Source of the DNA: Streptomyces sp. DH5 | GTDB lineage: Bacteria > Actinomycetota > Actinomycetes > Streptomycetales > Streptomycetaceae | Length of the DNA: 64,000 nt | Direction: 5' to 3' | Assembly: GCF_020873915.1 (NCBI RefSeq) | Contig: NZ_JAHWGP010000022.1 | Span: forward strand, 62,001-126,000 | Translations under genes and position numbers: made by a program | Shown: positions 16,503-24,731 of the stretch, piece by piece | How the letters are laid out: each line of letters begins with the position of its first letter | Numbering within the stretch: position 1 is the stretch's first letter | Notes under the pieces: generated by a model | The model's input: only the letters and a program-made list of their open reading frames with translations | Database searches by the model: none | Told to the model about the DNA's origin: nothing

Positions 16503-17257
16503 CGGCTGCACGGGTCCATATCGAATCGGACTTGCTGACGGGGCCGCTGGTGGGTCTTTGGGGAACACTCTTGGATCTCTCCGAGAAAGTCCCCAGAGAC
16601 TGGACGCTGATCGGTGGTCAAATGGTGCTGCTCCATGGATTGGAACACGGGAGGAATCCTCCAGCAGCAAGCCTTGACCTCGATGTATTGGCTGACGTCA
16701 TATCCGATCAGCAGAAGTTGCGCGCACTTGTAGCCGCCTTGGAAGAGATGGGATTTGCGTCCACCGGGTTATCCCCGGAAGGCAAGGCACACAGGTACAG
16801 GCGCTAAAATGCCGTCGGTGCTCTGGTTGTCGACTTGCTCGCTCCTGACAACCTTGGGCTACGCACTGATCTCACCACGACGCCTCCAGGTACGACGCTG
16901 GAAGTCCCTGGAGGACGCCAAGCCGTGCAGCGCAGTGAGAGCATCCGCGTGCAACTCGGCGACCGAGTGGGGACGATTCATCGCCCCAACTTGCTGGGGG
17001 CGATCGTTGGGAAAGCAGCCGCCCTTGGTATCCCTGCATCTCCCAGAGGAAAGCACTACCGCGATCTGGCTTTCTTGCTCTCTCTGCCCGTCAATCCCTT
17101 TGATCTCAAGGGCGAGCTGACAAAGGGAGACCGCAAGAAACTGAAGCTGGCGGAGGCCCTGCTCGACTCGGAGCATGCGGCTTGGCGGGTACTGGGAGAC
17201 ACAGAAGCGGCGGCAGACGGACAGGGCATGTATCGGATCCTGACGGCAGCTCCGTGA
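16499..17257 (+). pseudogene. AbiEii-like nucleotidyltransferase toxin gene interrupted by TAA
   Basis: Starts at GTG 16499 overlapping the upstream gene. The N-terminal part has the nucleotidyltransferase pattern DWTLIGGQMVLLHGLEHGR followed by SLDLDVLADV (the GG and DxD elements of AbiEii/AbiGii-type enzymes). At 16805-16807 an in-frame TAA follows HRYRR. The same frame then continues NAVGALVVDLLAPDNLGLR and on to a normal stop at 17257, so a single nonsense codon divides an otherwise intact ~252-residue protein. A TTA (bldA-type) codon occurs at 16769-16771. It may be an inactivated toxin, a readthrough gene or a sequencing error. Confidence 0.7.
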
Positions 17258-17458
17258 AGACATAACACGATCTTGTTGAACTACAGAGGTCGCTGCTGCA
17301 CCACCCGGTATGACCCCGGTTGCCTGTGAACGACCGTGGCACCGGTAGGAGCGACCTGCTCGACAGCGCCCCGACCGACCGCCGCACGCCGGCAAGATCG
17401 TGTGGGCAGTAGTTCGCTGGGGCCTGGCGTAGTGCCAGCGACGGCTCCAGCACAGCAA

Positions 17459-17499
17459 CAAGCCCCCTACCAGCGGAGAGGCCGCAGGCAGGGGGCTTG
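17459..17499. terminator. bidirectional terminator
   Basis: CAAGCCCCCT (17459-17468) and AGGGGGCTTG (17490-17499) form a perfect 10-bp stem between the plus-strand toxin-like gene and the minus-strand gpmA stop. It can serve both. Confidence 0.75.
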
Positions 17500-17511
17500 T
17501 TCGTGGAGGAC

Positions 17512-18273
17512 TTACTTCTTCTTGCCCTGGTTCTTGACCGCCTCGATGGCGGCTGCCGCGGCCTCCGGGTCGAGGTACGTGCCGCCGGGGGTGACCGGCT
17601 TGAAGTCGGCGTCGAGCTCGTAGTACAGGGGGATGCCCGTCGGGATGTTGAGGCCCGCGATGTCGGCGTCCGAGATGCCGTCGAGGTGCTTGACCAGGGC
17701 GCGCAGGCTGTTGCCGTGGGCGGCGACGAGGACCGTGCGGCCGGTGAGGAGGTCGGGGACGATCGAGTCGAACCAGTACGGGAGCATCCGGACGACGACG
17801 TCCTTCAGGCACTCCGTGCGCGGGCGCAGCTCCGGCGGGAGGGTCGCGTAGCGCGGGTCGGCGAACTGGGAGTACTCGGCGTCGTCGGCGAGCGGGGGCG
17901 GCGGGGTGTCGTAGGAGCGGCGCCACAGCATGAACTGCTCCTCGCCGAACTCCGCGAGGGTCTGCGCCTTGTCCTTGCCCTGGAGGGCGCCGTAGTGACG
18001 CTCGTTCAGGCGCCAGCTGCGGTTCACCGGGATCCACAGGCGGTCGGCGGACTCCAGGGCGAGCTGCGCGGTGCGGATCGCGCGCTTCTGGAGGGAGGTG
18101 TGGAGGACGTCGGGCAGCAGGCCGGCGTCCTTGAGCAGCTCGCCGCCGCGCGTCGCCTCCTTCTCGCCCTTCGGGGTGAGGTTGACGTCCACCCAGCCGG
18201 TGAACAGGTTCTTCTCGTTCCACTCGCTCTCGCCGTGGCGGAGGAGGATCAGCTTGTACGGTGCGTCGGCCAT
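17512..18273 (-). CDS. gpmA: 2,3-bisphosphoglycerate-dependent phosphoglycerate mutase
   Basis: 253 residues. Interconverts 3- and 2-phosphoglycerate in glycolysis and gluconeogenesis. The catalytic RHG motif is [10 protein letters not shown] (phospho-His about residue 13). [10 protein letters not shown] (catalytic Glu), [10 protein letters not shown] and [10 protein letters not shown] (second His) are all present. Length and motifs match the cofactor-dependent GpmA family. The ATG and its position in the conserved region are unambiguous. Lys-rich C-terminus (KNQGKKK). Confidence 0.96.
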   Translation of the reverse strand: MADAPYKLILLRHGESEWNEKNLFTGWVDVNLTPKGEKEATRGGELLKDAGLLPDVLHTSLQKRAIRTAQLALESADRLWIPVNRSWRLNERHYGALQGKDKAQTLAEFGEEQFMLWRRSYDTPPPPLADDAEYSQFADPRYATLPPELRPRTECLKDVVVRMLPYWFDSIVPDLLTGRTVLVAAHGNSLRALVKHLDGISDADIAGLNIPTGIPLYYELDADFKPVTPGGTYLDPEAAAAAIEAVKNQGKKK

Positions 18274-18375
18274 GGGGCCGAGCGTAATCGACGCTCCTAG
18301 GGCGTCGCGCGCCCCGCCCGCTGGGCGGACGGCCGAGGGGGTCTGTTAATCGAGTGGCCATCCCGTCGGCGGTTT

Positions 18376-18417
18376 ATGTAAGTTGTGCTGGCCGCTACAG
18401 ACGCTTACATCAGCACA
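18376..18417. promoter_or_regulatory. interleaved inverted repeats upstream of MFS gene
   Basis: ATGTAAG (18376-18382) is complementary to CTTACAT (18404-18410). TGTGCTG (18384-18390) is complementary to CAGCACA (18411-18417). The two pairs interleave (A B A' B'), about 40-80 nt before the MFS start. This could be a composite operator or an RNA fold. Significance unproven. Confidence 0.4.
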
Positions 18418-18458
18418 CCTGGGCACGCCAGGGCGGCCCTGGTTCCACGGGGGGTCAC

Positions 18459-19724
18459 ATGCCAGTCGCCGGAGTGAGACGTGCTCTGCGGGAGTCCGTC
18501 TCGGGGCTTCCCCGGGCGTTCTGGTGGCTGTGGCTCAGCACCCTCGTCAACCGGCTCGGCGCGTTCGTCGCCACCTTCATGGCGCTGTACCTGACGCTGG
18601 ACCGCGGGTACTCCGCGTCGTACGCCGGTCTCGTCGCCGCGCTGCACGGGCTGGGCGGGGTGATCTCGTCGCTCGGTGCCGGGGTGATGACCGACCGGCT
18701 GGGGCGGCGGCCCACGCTGCTCGTCTCCCAGACCGCCACCGCGCTGTCCGTGGCCCTGCTCGGCTTCATGCGGGACCCCGTCGCCATCGCGGCCGTCGCC
18801 TTCCTCGTCGGCATGGCCTCCAACGCCTCCCGGCCCGCCGTGCAGGCGATGATGGCGGACATCGTGCGGCCCGAGGACCGGGTCCGGGCCTTCTCGCTCA
18901 ACTACTGGGCCATCAACCTGGGCTTCGCGATCTCCTCCGCGGGCGCCGGGTTCATCGCCGAGGTCAGCTATCTCGCCGGGTTCCTGATCGAGGCGGGGAT
19001 GACGCTGGTCTGCGCCGTGCTCGTCTTCGTGAAGCTGCCCGAGTCCCGGCCCGGGGAGGACGTGGCGGGTCCCTCGGGGGAGAAGGACGCCGTCTCGATG
19101 TGGACCGTGGTGCGGGACGGGCGGTACATGAGCGTCGTCGGGCTGTCGTTCCTCATCGCGCTCGTCTTCCAGCAGGGGTACCTGGGGCTGCCGGTCGCCA
19201 TGGGGGAGGCCGGGTTCTCGCCCGCCGACTTCGGCATGGCCATCGCCGTCAACGGGGTGCTGATCGTCGTCCTGCAGCTTCCCGTCACCCGGTTCATCGA
19301 CAGGCGGGACCCGCGGCAGCTGCTCATCGCCTCGTCCCTGCTGGCCGGGTACGGGTTCGGGCTCACCGCGTTCGCCGACTCGGTCGCCGTCTTCGCCCTC
19401 ACCGTGTGCGTGTGGACGCTCGCCGAGATCGTCAACGCGCCGACCCAGACCGGGCTCGTCGTCGCGCTCTCCCCGGTGCACGGACGCGGGCGCTACCAGG
19501 GCATGTACACCATGTCCTGGGCGGTCGCCGCCCTGGTCGCCCCGCTGATGTCCGGTTTCGTCATCGACCACTGGGGCGCCGCGTGGCTGTGGGGGATGTG
19601 CGCCGTCGTCGGCACGGTCGTCGGCCTCGGGTACGCGCTGCTGATGCGCCGCATGCCGGAGGAGGGCGCGGGGACGGTCGTCCCGCGGGCCGCGGAGGCG
19701 GCGCCCGAGGTGCGGGCGTCCTGA
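18459..19724 (+). CDS. MFS transporter
   Basis: 421 residues, 12 predicted transmembrane helices. The loop 2-3 signature GVMTDRLGRRPTLL is the MFS DRxGRR motif and identifies the major facilitator superfamily, probably a drug or metabolite exporter of the DHA group. ATG 18459 is preferred over a longer frame because the upstream sequence contains the inverted repeats and a hairpin (CCAGGG/CCCTGG near 18428-18442). Substrate unknown. Confidence 0.85.
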   Translation: MPVAGVRRALRESVSGLPRAFWWLWLSTLVNRLGAFVATFMALYLTLDRGYSASYAGLVAALHGLGGVISSLGAGVMTDRLGRRPTLLVSQTATALSVALLGFMRDPVAIAAVAFLVGMASNASRPAVQAMMADIVRPEDRVRAFSLNYWAINLGFAISSAGAGFIAEVSYLAGFLIEAGMTLVCAVLVFVKLPESRPGEDVAGPSGEKDAVSMWTVVRDGRYMSVVGLSFLIALVFQQGYLGLPVAMGEAGFSPADFGMAIAVNGVLIVVLQLPVTRFIDRRDPRQLLIASSLLAGYGFGLTAFADSVAVFALTVCVWTLAEIVNAPTQTGLVVALSPVHGRGRYQGMYTMSWAVAALVAPLMSGFVIDHWGAAWLWGMCAVVGTVVGLGYALLMRRMPEEGAGTVVPRAAEAAPEVRAS

Positions 19725-19732
19725 GACGGGGC

Positions 19733-19768
19733 GGGGGCCCCGGCGGCCATGTCGGCGCCGGGGCCCCC
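19733..19768. terminator. bidirectional terminator
   Basis: GGGGGCCCCGGCG (19733-19745) pairs perfectly with 19756-19768. It lies between the convergent MFS and Cys-rich peptide genes. Confidence 0.75.
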
Positions 19769-19785
19769 GTGACGTACCTACCGCG

Positions 19786-19941
19786 TCAGCCGCACTGGCA
19801 CGGGTTGCCCGACTGGCACCCGCAGCCGCAGCCCGAGCCGCAGCCGCAGGCGGCGATCAGGGTGAGGTGTCTGATCTCGGCCGGCTGCTCGGTCTCGCGT
19901 TCCTGCGTGGGGTCGGGCGTCGTGCCGGGGGATTCGGCCAT
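19786..19941 (-). CDS. small cysteine-rich peptide
   Basis: 51 residues from ATG 19941, with GAGGAGG 5 nt upstream. The N-terminal half is acidic and polar (MAESPGTTPDPTQERETEQP), then EIRHLTLIAA, and the last 20 residues contain seven Cys with Gly (CGCGSGC ... NPCQCG). No signal peptide is evident. The split into a hydrophilic leader and a Cys/Gly-rich core resembles metal-binding mini-proteins and also precursor peptides of modified natural products. No modification enzyme is adjacent, so a metal-binding role is at least as likely. Family not recognised. Confidence 0.7.
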   Translation of the reverse strand: MAESPGTTPDPTQERETEQPAEIRHLTLIAACGCGSGCGCGCQSGNPCQCG

Positions 19942-20071
19942 GGGTCCCTCCTCGGGGCTGGGGCCTGCGCACACCTTCGCTCATTGGACGCCCGCTCCAC
20001 CGGGCGCAGCAACGGCGCATTGGAGCTCGTACGCGCCCCGGCCGAGCCGCGCACGCCAGCCCGCGCACGCC

Positions 20072-20547
20072 GGGCCGCGCACGCCGACCGGTGCACGCCG
20101 GCCCGTGCCTGCCGACCGGTACATGCTGGCCCGTGCCTGCCGACCGGTACATGCTGGCCCGTGCCTGCCGACCGGTGCACGCCGGCCCGTGCCTGCCGAC
20201 CGGTAGACGCCGGCCCGTCCACGCCGACCGGTGCTCGCCGGGCCGCGCATGCCGACCGGTGCACGCCGGCCCGTGCCTGCCGACCGGTAGACGCCGGCCC
20301 GTCCACGCCGACCGGTGCTCGCCGGCCCGTCCACGCCGACCGGTGCTCGCCGGCCCGTCCACGCCGACCGGTGCTCGCCGGCCCGTGCATGCCGACCGGT
20401 GCTCGCCGGCCCGTGCATGCCGACCGGTACATGCTGGCCCGTGCCTGCCGACCGGTACATGCTGGCCCGTGCCTGCCGACCGGTGCACGCTGGCCCGTGC
20501 CTGCCGACCGGTAGACGCCGGCCCGTCCACGCCGACCGGTGCACGCC
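20072..20547. repeat. minisatellite: 17 tandem copies of a 28-bp unit
   Basis: Units begin every 28 nt from 20072 (20072, 20100, 20128 ... 20520). Each has the invariant block GCCGACCGGT, containing the palindrome ACCGGT, and the near-invariant GGCCCGT, separated by two short variable slots. Degenerate copies flank it (from ~20042 and to ~20572). 28 is not a multiple of three, and all frames stay open only because the unit lacks stops. It lies between phoU and the Cys-rich peptide gene and is not coding. Confidence 0.9.
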
Positions 20548-20578
20548 GGCCCGTGCACGCCCGTCGGGTGAGCCGCGG

Positions 20579-21280
20579 TCAGGCCTCCGTCGCTCCCGGC
20601 ACTGTCTGGATCTCCGTCTGGAGTTCCGCCTGGATCTCGTCCGCGTGCTCGCCCGTGACCAGGTAGACGACCCGCTTGGCGACCGAGACCGCGTGGTCGG
20701 CGAAACGCTCGTAGTAGCGGCCCAGGAGCGTGACGTCGACGGCCGTCTCGATGCCGTGCTTCCAGCGGTCGTCCATCAGGTGCTGGAACAGGGTGCGGTG
20801 CAGCAGGTCCATCGCGTCGTCGTCCTGCTCCAGCTGGAGCGCCAGGTCGACGTCCTTGGTGATGATCACCTCGGCGGCCTTGGCCATCAGGCGCTGCGCG
20901 AGCTGGCCCATCTCCAGGATGGTCGCGTGCAGGTCGGCCGGGACCCCGCGGTCCGGGTAGCGCAGCCGCGCCAGCTTCGCCACGTGCTGGGCGAGGTCGC
21001 CGGAACGCTCCAGGTCGGCCGACATCCGCAGCGAGGTGACGACGATGCGCAGGTCGGTCGCCACCGGCTGCTGGCGCGCCAGCAGGGCGATGGCACGCGC
21101 CTCCAGTTCGTGCTGGAGCTCGTCGACCTTCTGGTCGGCCTCGATCACGTTCTCCGCAAGCTTCAGATCGGCGTCGAGGATGGCGGTCGTGGCGCGCCCG
21201 ATCGCCGAGCCGACCAGCCGGGCCATCTCCACCAGACCGTCGCCGATCGAATCCAGTTCCTCGTGGTACGCGTCCCGCAT
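20579..21280 (-). CDS. phoU: phosphate signalling protein PhoU
   Basis: 233 residues. Two PhoU repeats of three helices each, with the family's metal/acidic motifs (DLRIVVTSLRMSADLERSGD in repeat 1; RYYERFADHAVSVAKR in repeat 2). PhoU is the cytoplasmic negative modulator linking the Pst transporter to PhoR. Divergent from phoR-phoP across a 199-nt gap that contains a PHO box, as in S. coelicolor. Downstream lies the minisatellite. Confidence 0.95.
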   Translation of the reverse strand: MRDAYHEELDSIGDGLVEMARLVGSAIGRATTAILDADLKLAENVIEADQKVDELQHELEARAIALLARQQPVATDLRIVVTSLRMSADLERSGDLAQHVAKLARLRYPDRGVPADLHATILEMGQLAQRLMAKAAEVIITKDVDLALQLEQDDDAMDLLHRTLFQHLMDDRWKHGIETAVDVTLLGRYYERFADHAVSVAKRVVYLVTGEHADEIQAELQTEIQTVPGATEA

Positions 21281-21373
21281 CAGGCTTCCTCTCGTACGTC
21301 CGTCCGGGCTTCAGGGGCCTGGGCTCCTGCCCACGCTCCCACGTTCGGCCCCCTACGCGTCCGGTTCCGTCAC

Positions 21374-21406
21374 CTCAAATGAACCATCCCTGGCTCCAAG
21401 GTGAAC
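21374..21406 (-). promoter_or_regulatory. PHO box (PhoP-binding direct repeats)
   Basis: On the minus strand GTTCACCTTGG, then an 11-nt degenerate unit, then GTTCATTTGAG. The two good units start exactly 22 nt apart, which fits the 11-nt direct-repeat architecture of Streptomyces PHO boxes (consensus GTTCACC). The position between phoU and phoR fits autoregulation of both divergent units. Confidence 0.75.
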
Positions 21407-21467
21407 TCTGGGCGACGAGTGTTCGAGGTCGCCCGCCGACGGCTGTGGGGACCGGCCGCGCCATGCC

Positions 21468-21473
21468 TAACCT
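21468..21473 (+). promoter_or_regulatory. -10 box of phoR, leaderless arrangement
   Basis: TAACCT lies 6 nt before the phoR ATG and there is no ribosome site, which is the pattern of a leaderless transcript starting at the ATG. Confidence 0.45.
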
Positions 21474-21479
21474 GGACGC

Positions 21480-22859
21480 ATGGACGTGAACGCGGCGGTC
21501 GCCGCAGTGGCAGCGATCGCCGGAGTGCTCACCGGCGTCATCGCCATGCTCGCGGTCCGCTTCAGCGAACGCGAACAGAGACGCCCCACGCGCACCTCCC
21601 TGCACACCGACCCGGTCCTCCCGCCGGGCGTCGACACCGTGCTGTCCGTGCTGCGTTCGTCCGCCGTCGTGCTCGACGAGGCCGACGCGGTGGTCAAGGC
21701 CAGTTCCGCCGCGTACGCCCTCGGGCTGGTCCGCGGCGGGAAGCTCGCCGTGGAACCCATGCTCAAGATGGCCCGCGACACGCGACGCGACGGCGAGATA
21801 CGCCAGGTCGAGCTGGACCTGCCCCGCCGGGGGACCGGACGCGGCGAGGCCCTCGCGGTGTCCGCGCGGGTGGCGCCGCTCGGCTCCCGGCTCGTCCTGC
21901 TGCTCGTCGAGGACCTCACCGAGGCCCGCCGCATCGAGGCCGTACGACGCGACTTCGTCGCCAACGTCAGCCACGAGCTCAAGACCCCCGTGGGCGCGCT
22001 CTCCCTGCTCTCCGAGGCCGTGATGGACGCCTCCGAGGACCCCGAGGCCGTGGAGCGCTTCGCGGGCCGCATGCAGATCGAGGCGACCCGGCTCACGAGC
22101 CTGGTGCAGGAGCTCATCGACCTCTCCCGGGTGCAGAACGACGACCCGCTGGAGGACGCCGAACCCGTGCGCGTCGACGAGCTGGTCGCCGAGGCCGTCG
22201 ACCGCTGCCGGCACGCGGCGGGCACCAAGGAGATCACCATGGCCGCGGCGGGCGCCGACGACCTGCGCATCTGGGGCAACCGGGGCCAGCTCGCCGCGGC
22301 CCTCGGCAACCTCGTCGAGAACGCGGTCAACTACTCACCCGCCCGCACCCGTGTGGGCATCGTGGCCCGCACGGTCGCCCAGCCCGGCGGGAACCTGATC
22401 GAGATAGCCGTGACCGACCAGGGCATCGGCATCTCGGAGAAGGACAAGGAGCGCGTCTTCGAGCGCTTCTACCGCGTCGACCCCGCCCGCTCCCGCGCCA
22501 CCGGTGGCACGGGACTGGGCCTCGCGATCGTGAAGCACGTGGCCGCCTCGCACGGCGGGGAAGTCACCGTGTGGAGCGCCGAGGGCCAGGGCTCCACCTT
22601 CACCCTGCGGCTGCCGGAGGGCCGTGCCGCCCGCGACCGGGCCCGCGAGACGTCCCACCGGGACGACGACACGGAAGGCCTCGACGGCGAGGCCGGACGG
22701 GCGTCCCACCCCACCTCCCACGGTTCCCACCCCACCTCCCACGGTTCCGACCCCTCCCCCCACGGTTCCGACCCATCCCCCCACGGTTCCGACCCATCCC
22801 CCCGCACTTCCGATCCATCCGCGTACGCAACGCTTCCCTCCCCGGAGGTCCTTCCGTGA
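21480..22859 (+). CDS. phoR: phosphate sensor histidine kinase PhoR
   Basis: 459 residues. One N-terminal transmembrane helix (AAVAAVAAIAGVLTGVIAMLAV) is followed by a PAS-like region. The HisKA phospho-acceptor lies in FVANVSHELKTPVGAL (His165), and the HATPase_c domain has N, G1 and G2 boxes (NLVENAVNYS, VTDQGIGI, GGTGLGLAIVKHVA). The SenX3/PhoR type senses phosphate limitation through PhoU. The last ~50 residues are a low-complexity tail with a repeated heptad HGSDPSP encoded by a 21-bp tandem repeat (~22700-22815). The stop overlaps the phoP GTG by 4 nt. Confidence 0.94.
   Translation: MDVNAAVAAVAAIAGVLTGVIAMLAVRFSEREQRRPTRTSLHTDPVLPPGVDTVLSVLRSSAVVLDEADAVVKASSAAYALGLVRGGKLAVEPMLKMARDTRRDGEIRQVELDLPRRGTGRGEALAVSARVAPLGSRLVLLLVEDLTEARRIEAVRRDFVANVSHELKTPVGALSLLSEAVMDASEDPEAVERFAGRMQIEATRLTSLVQELIDLSRVQNDDPLEDAEPVRVDELVAEAVDRCRHAAGTKEITMAAAGADDLRIWGNRGQLAAALGNLVENAVNYSPARTRVGIVARTVAQPGGNLIEIAVTDQGIGISEKDKERVFERFYRVDPARSRATGGTGLGLAIVKHVAASHGGEVTVWSAEGQGSTFTLRLPEGRAARDRARETSHRDDDTEGLDGEAGRASHPTSHGSHPTSHGSDPSPHGSDPSPHGSDPSPRTSDPSAYATLPSPEVLP
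22700..22815 (+). repeat. 21-bp tandem repeat in the 3' end of phoR
   Basis: About five imperfect in-frame copies of a 21-nt unit built around CCCACGGTTCC encode (S)HGS(D/H)P(S/T)(P/S) heptads. They extend the kinase C-terminus beyond the catalytic domain. Confidence 0.75.
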
Positions 22860-23536
22860 CCCGAGTGCTCGTCGTCGAGGACGAGGAGTCCTTCTCCGAC
22901 GCCCTGTCGTACATGCTCCGCAAGGAGGGTTTCGAGGTCGCCGTCGCGACCACCGGGCCCGACGGACTCGACGAGTTCGAGCGCAACGGCGCCGACCTCG
23001 TCCTCCTCGACCTGATGCTGCCCGGGCTGCCGGGCACCGAGGTGTGCCGCCAGCTGCGCGGCCGCTCCAACGTCCCCGTCATCATGGTGACCGCCAAGGA
23101 CAGTGAGATCGACAAGGTCGTGGGGCTGGAGATAGGCGCCGACGACTACGTCACCAAGCCGTTCTCCTCGCGCGAGCTGGTCGCGCGGATCCGGGCGGTG
23201 CTGCGGCGCCGCGGGGAGCCGGAGGAGGTGACGCCGGCGGCCCTGGAGGCCGGACCGGTGCGCATGGACGTCGACCGGCACGTGGTCACCGTGGGCGGCA
23301 CCAAGGTGGACCTGCCGCTGAAGGAGTTCGACCTGCTGGAGATGCTGCTGCGCAACGCGGGCCGGGTGCTGACCCGGATGCAGCTCATCGACCGGGTGTG
23401 GGGGGCCGACTACGTCGGTGACACCAAGACGCTCGACGTGCACGTGAAGCGGCTGCGGGCGAAGATCGAGCCGGACCCCGGGGCGCCGCGCTACCTGGTG
23501 ACGGTGCGGGGGCTGGGCTACAAGTTCGAGCCGTAG
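22856..23536 (+). CDS. phoP: response regulator PhoP
   Basis: 226 residues from a GTG start overlapping phoR (GTGA) with GGAGG upstream. The N-terminal receiver has acidic DEE (VVEDEESF), phospho-acceptor Asp52 (LVLLDLMLPG), Thr in MVTAKDS and Lys in YVTKPFS. The C-terminal OmpR-type winged helix (LPLKEFDLLEMLLRN ... DVHVKRLRAKIEP) binds PHO boxes. PhoP activates phosphate uptake genes and affects antibiotic regulators in Streptomyces. Confidence 0.96.
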   Translation: MTRVLVVEDEESFSDALSYMLRKEGFEVAVATTGPDGLDEFERNGADLVLLDLMLPGLPGTEVCRQLRGRSNVPVIMVTAKDSEIDKVVGLEIGADDYVTKPFSSRELVARIRAVLRRRGEPEEVTPAALEAGPVRMDVDRHVVTVGGTKVDLPLKEFDLLEMLLRNAGRVLTRMQLIDRVWGADYVGDTKTLDVHVKRLRAKIEPDPGAPRYLVTVRGLGYKFEP

Positions 23537-23570
23537 GCCGGCGGAAGGACGCGGCCGCCCGCGACGACAC

Positions 23571-23604
23571 GAAGGGCGGGCCCCCGACCGGGGGCCCGCC
23601 CTTC
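23571..23604. terminator. bidirectional terminator
   Basis: GAAGGGCGGGCCCCC (23571-23585) and its exact complement at 23590-23604 enclose a GACC loop. The hairpin separates the convergent phoP and lipoprotein genes. Confidence 0.85.
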
Positions 23605-23620
23605 GGCGTCGGTGCGCCGG

Positions 23621-24316
23621 TCAGCCGTTGGAGGGCCGGCTGGCGGAGGCCGCGTCCGTCGGGGTCTCGGAGCCGGAGCCGGAGTCCGCGGAGCCGGAGG
23701 TCTCCTCGTCGGCCGGGGCGTCGGCGGATTCGTCCGTGCTGCCGTCGGCCGGCTCGTCGGAGGACTCCGCCGAGGGCTCCGAGGAGCCGCCCGGCGCGTT
23801 CGGGATGTCGCTCGGGCCCCACTCCTCGAAGAAGCTCTCGGCCGGGTAGACGATCGCCCGCAGGCTCACCTCACCGGTCTCGCTGAAGGTGAACGTGACC
23901 GGCTGCGCGTTGCCGTCACGGACGGCCTCCCGGCTGCTGGGCAGGACGGCGGAGGCGTTGCCCTCGCCGCCGAGGATCAGCGAACCGCCGGCCGGGACGG
24001 TCAGGCTGCCTCCCTCGGCGGGGGACAGCTCGGCGGACTTGCCGGTGCCGGGGAGGGTGACCGACTCCAGCGTCTGGTCGGTGTCGCCCTCGTTGAACAG
24101 CGTGGCGGCGACGACGGCGGGGCCGGTCGACTCCAGGTCCGGCTGGGTGACGACGATGGCGTTCTGGATCTTGATGTCGCCGACGGTCGTCGCGGCGTTG
24201 TCCGGCTGGATCTGAAGGGTCTGGGCGTTGTTGCCGGCCGCGCACGCGGAGAGCGAGGCGATCGAGAACGCGATGGCGGCGGCGGCGAGTGCGCCGCGTC
24301 GAAGGCTGCTGCTCAC
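23621..24316 (-). CDS. secreted lipoprotein (PCu(A)C/DUF461-like), function unknown
   Basis: 231 residues. Lipoprotein signal peptide with lipobox LSAC (Cys25). A ~120-residue beta-rich domain follows (IQNAIVVTQPDLESTGPAVV, ATLFNEGDTDQTLESVTLPG, VPAGGSLILGGEGN), reminiscent of the DUF461/PCu(A)C copper-chaperone fold, but without a Met/His-rich copper motif that I can see. A ~60-residue acidic Ser/Asp/Glu/Pro tail ends the protein. It stands between phoP and carD in the position of a conserved Streptomyces lipoprotein. Confidence 0.75.
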   Translation of the reverse strand: MSSSLRRGALAAAAIAFSIASLSACAAGNNAQTLQIQPDNAATTVGDIKIQNAIVVTQPDLESTGPAVVAATLFNEGDTDQTLESVTLPGTGKSAELSPAEGGSLTVPAGGSLILGGEGNASAVLPSSREAVRDGNAQPVTFTFSETGEVSLRAIVYPAESFFEEWGPSDIPNAPGGSSEPSAESSDEPADGSTDESADAPADEETSGSADSGSGSETPTDAASASRPSNG

Positions 24317-24675
24317 GGGGCGGCAACTCCTTGACTCGAGCGTTTGGCGACCCGGGTAAAGCCGCCCTAAGTGTCTGTCAGCGGACTCAGGTTACCGAGC
24401 CGTTCCGACGGTGCCGCACCCGACCCTCCCCCAGGTGCGCGGGTTAGCCCGCGAAGCGGCGCGCGCGCCCGCTCGCGTCACTCGATCACCGGCCGTCGCG
24501 GCGCGTCGGCCGGCGATCGCCCACCCCTCCCGTGAATCACGTGAACCACCGGCGACCCGTCGGTAAACCGCCGTCACTTCGGCGCCGGGGCGCACGCGAG
24601 TACCGAACCGCCGCTCCCGCTACCGCTTCATTCGGTCGATCGGGTATTTCCCGTGAAGGAATGAGCGGGCGGTCG

Positions 24676-24723
24676 CGGAATTGATCACCGGGCGCGGATC
24701 GCCGGACCCGGTGATCAATTCCG
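24676..24723. promoter_or_regulatory. 17-bp perfect inverted repeat
   Basis: CGGAATTGATCACCGGG (24676-24692) and its exact complement (24707-24723) flank a 14-nt loop. No T-run follows, so terminator use is uncertain; an RNA element or binding site is possible. Confidence 0.55.
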
Positions 24724-24731
24724 GATTCGAC

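Noticed and set aside
20072-20547. CRISPR array
   Set aside because: Units are directly abutting with period 28 and only few-base variable slots; there are no spacers and no cas genes.
19857-20666. Several ~190-250-codon open frames through the minisatellite
   Set aside because: They exist in all frames of both strands because the repeat unit lacks stops; the period is not divisible by three.
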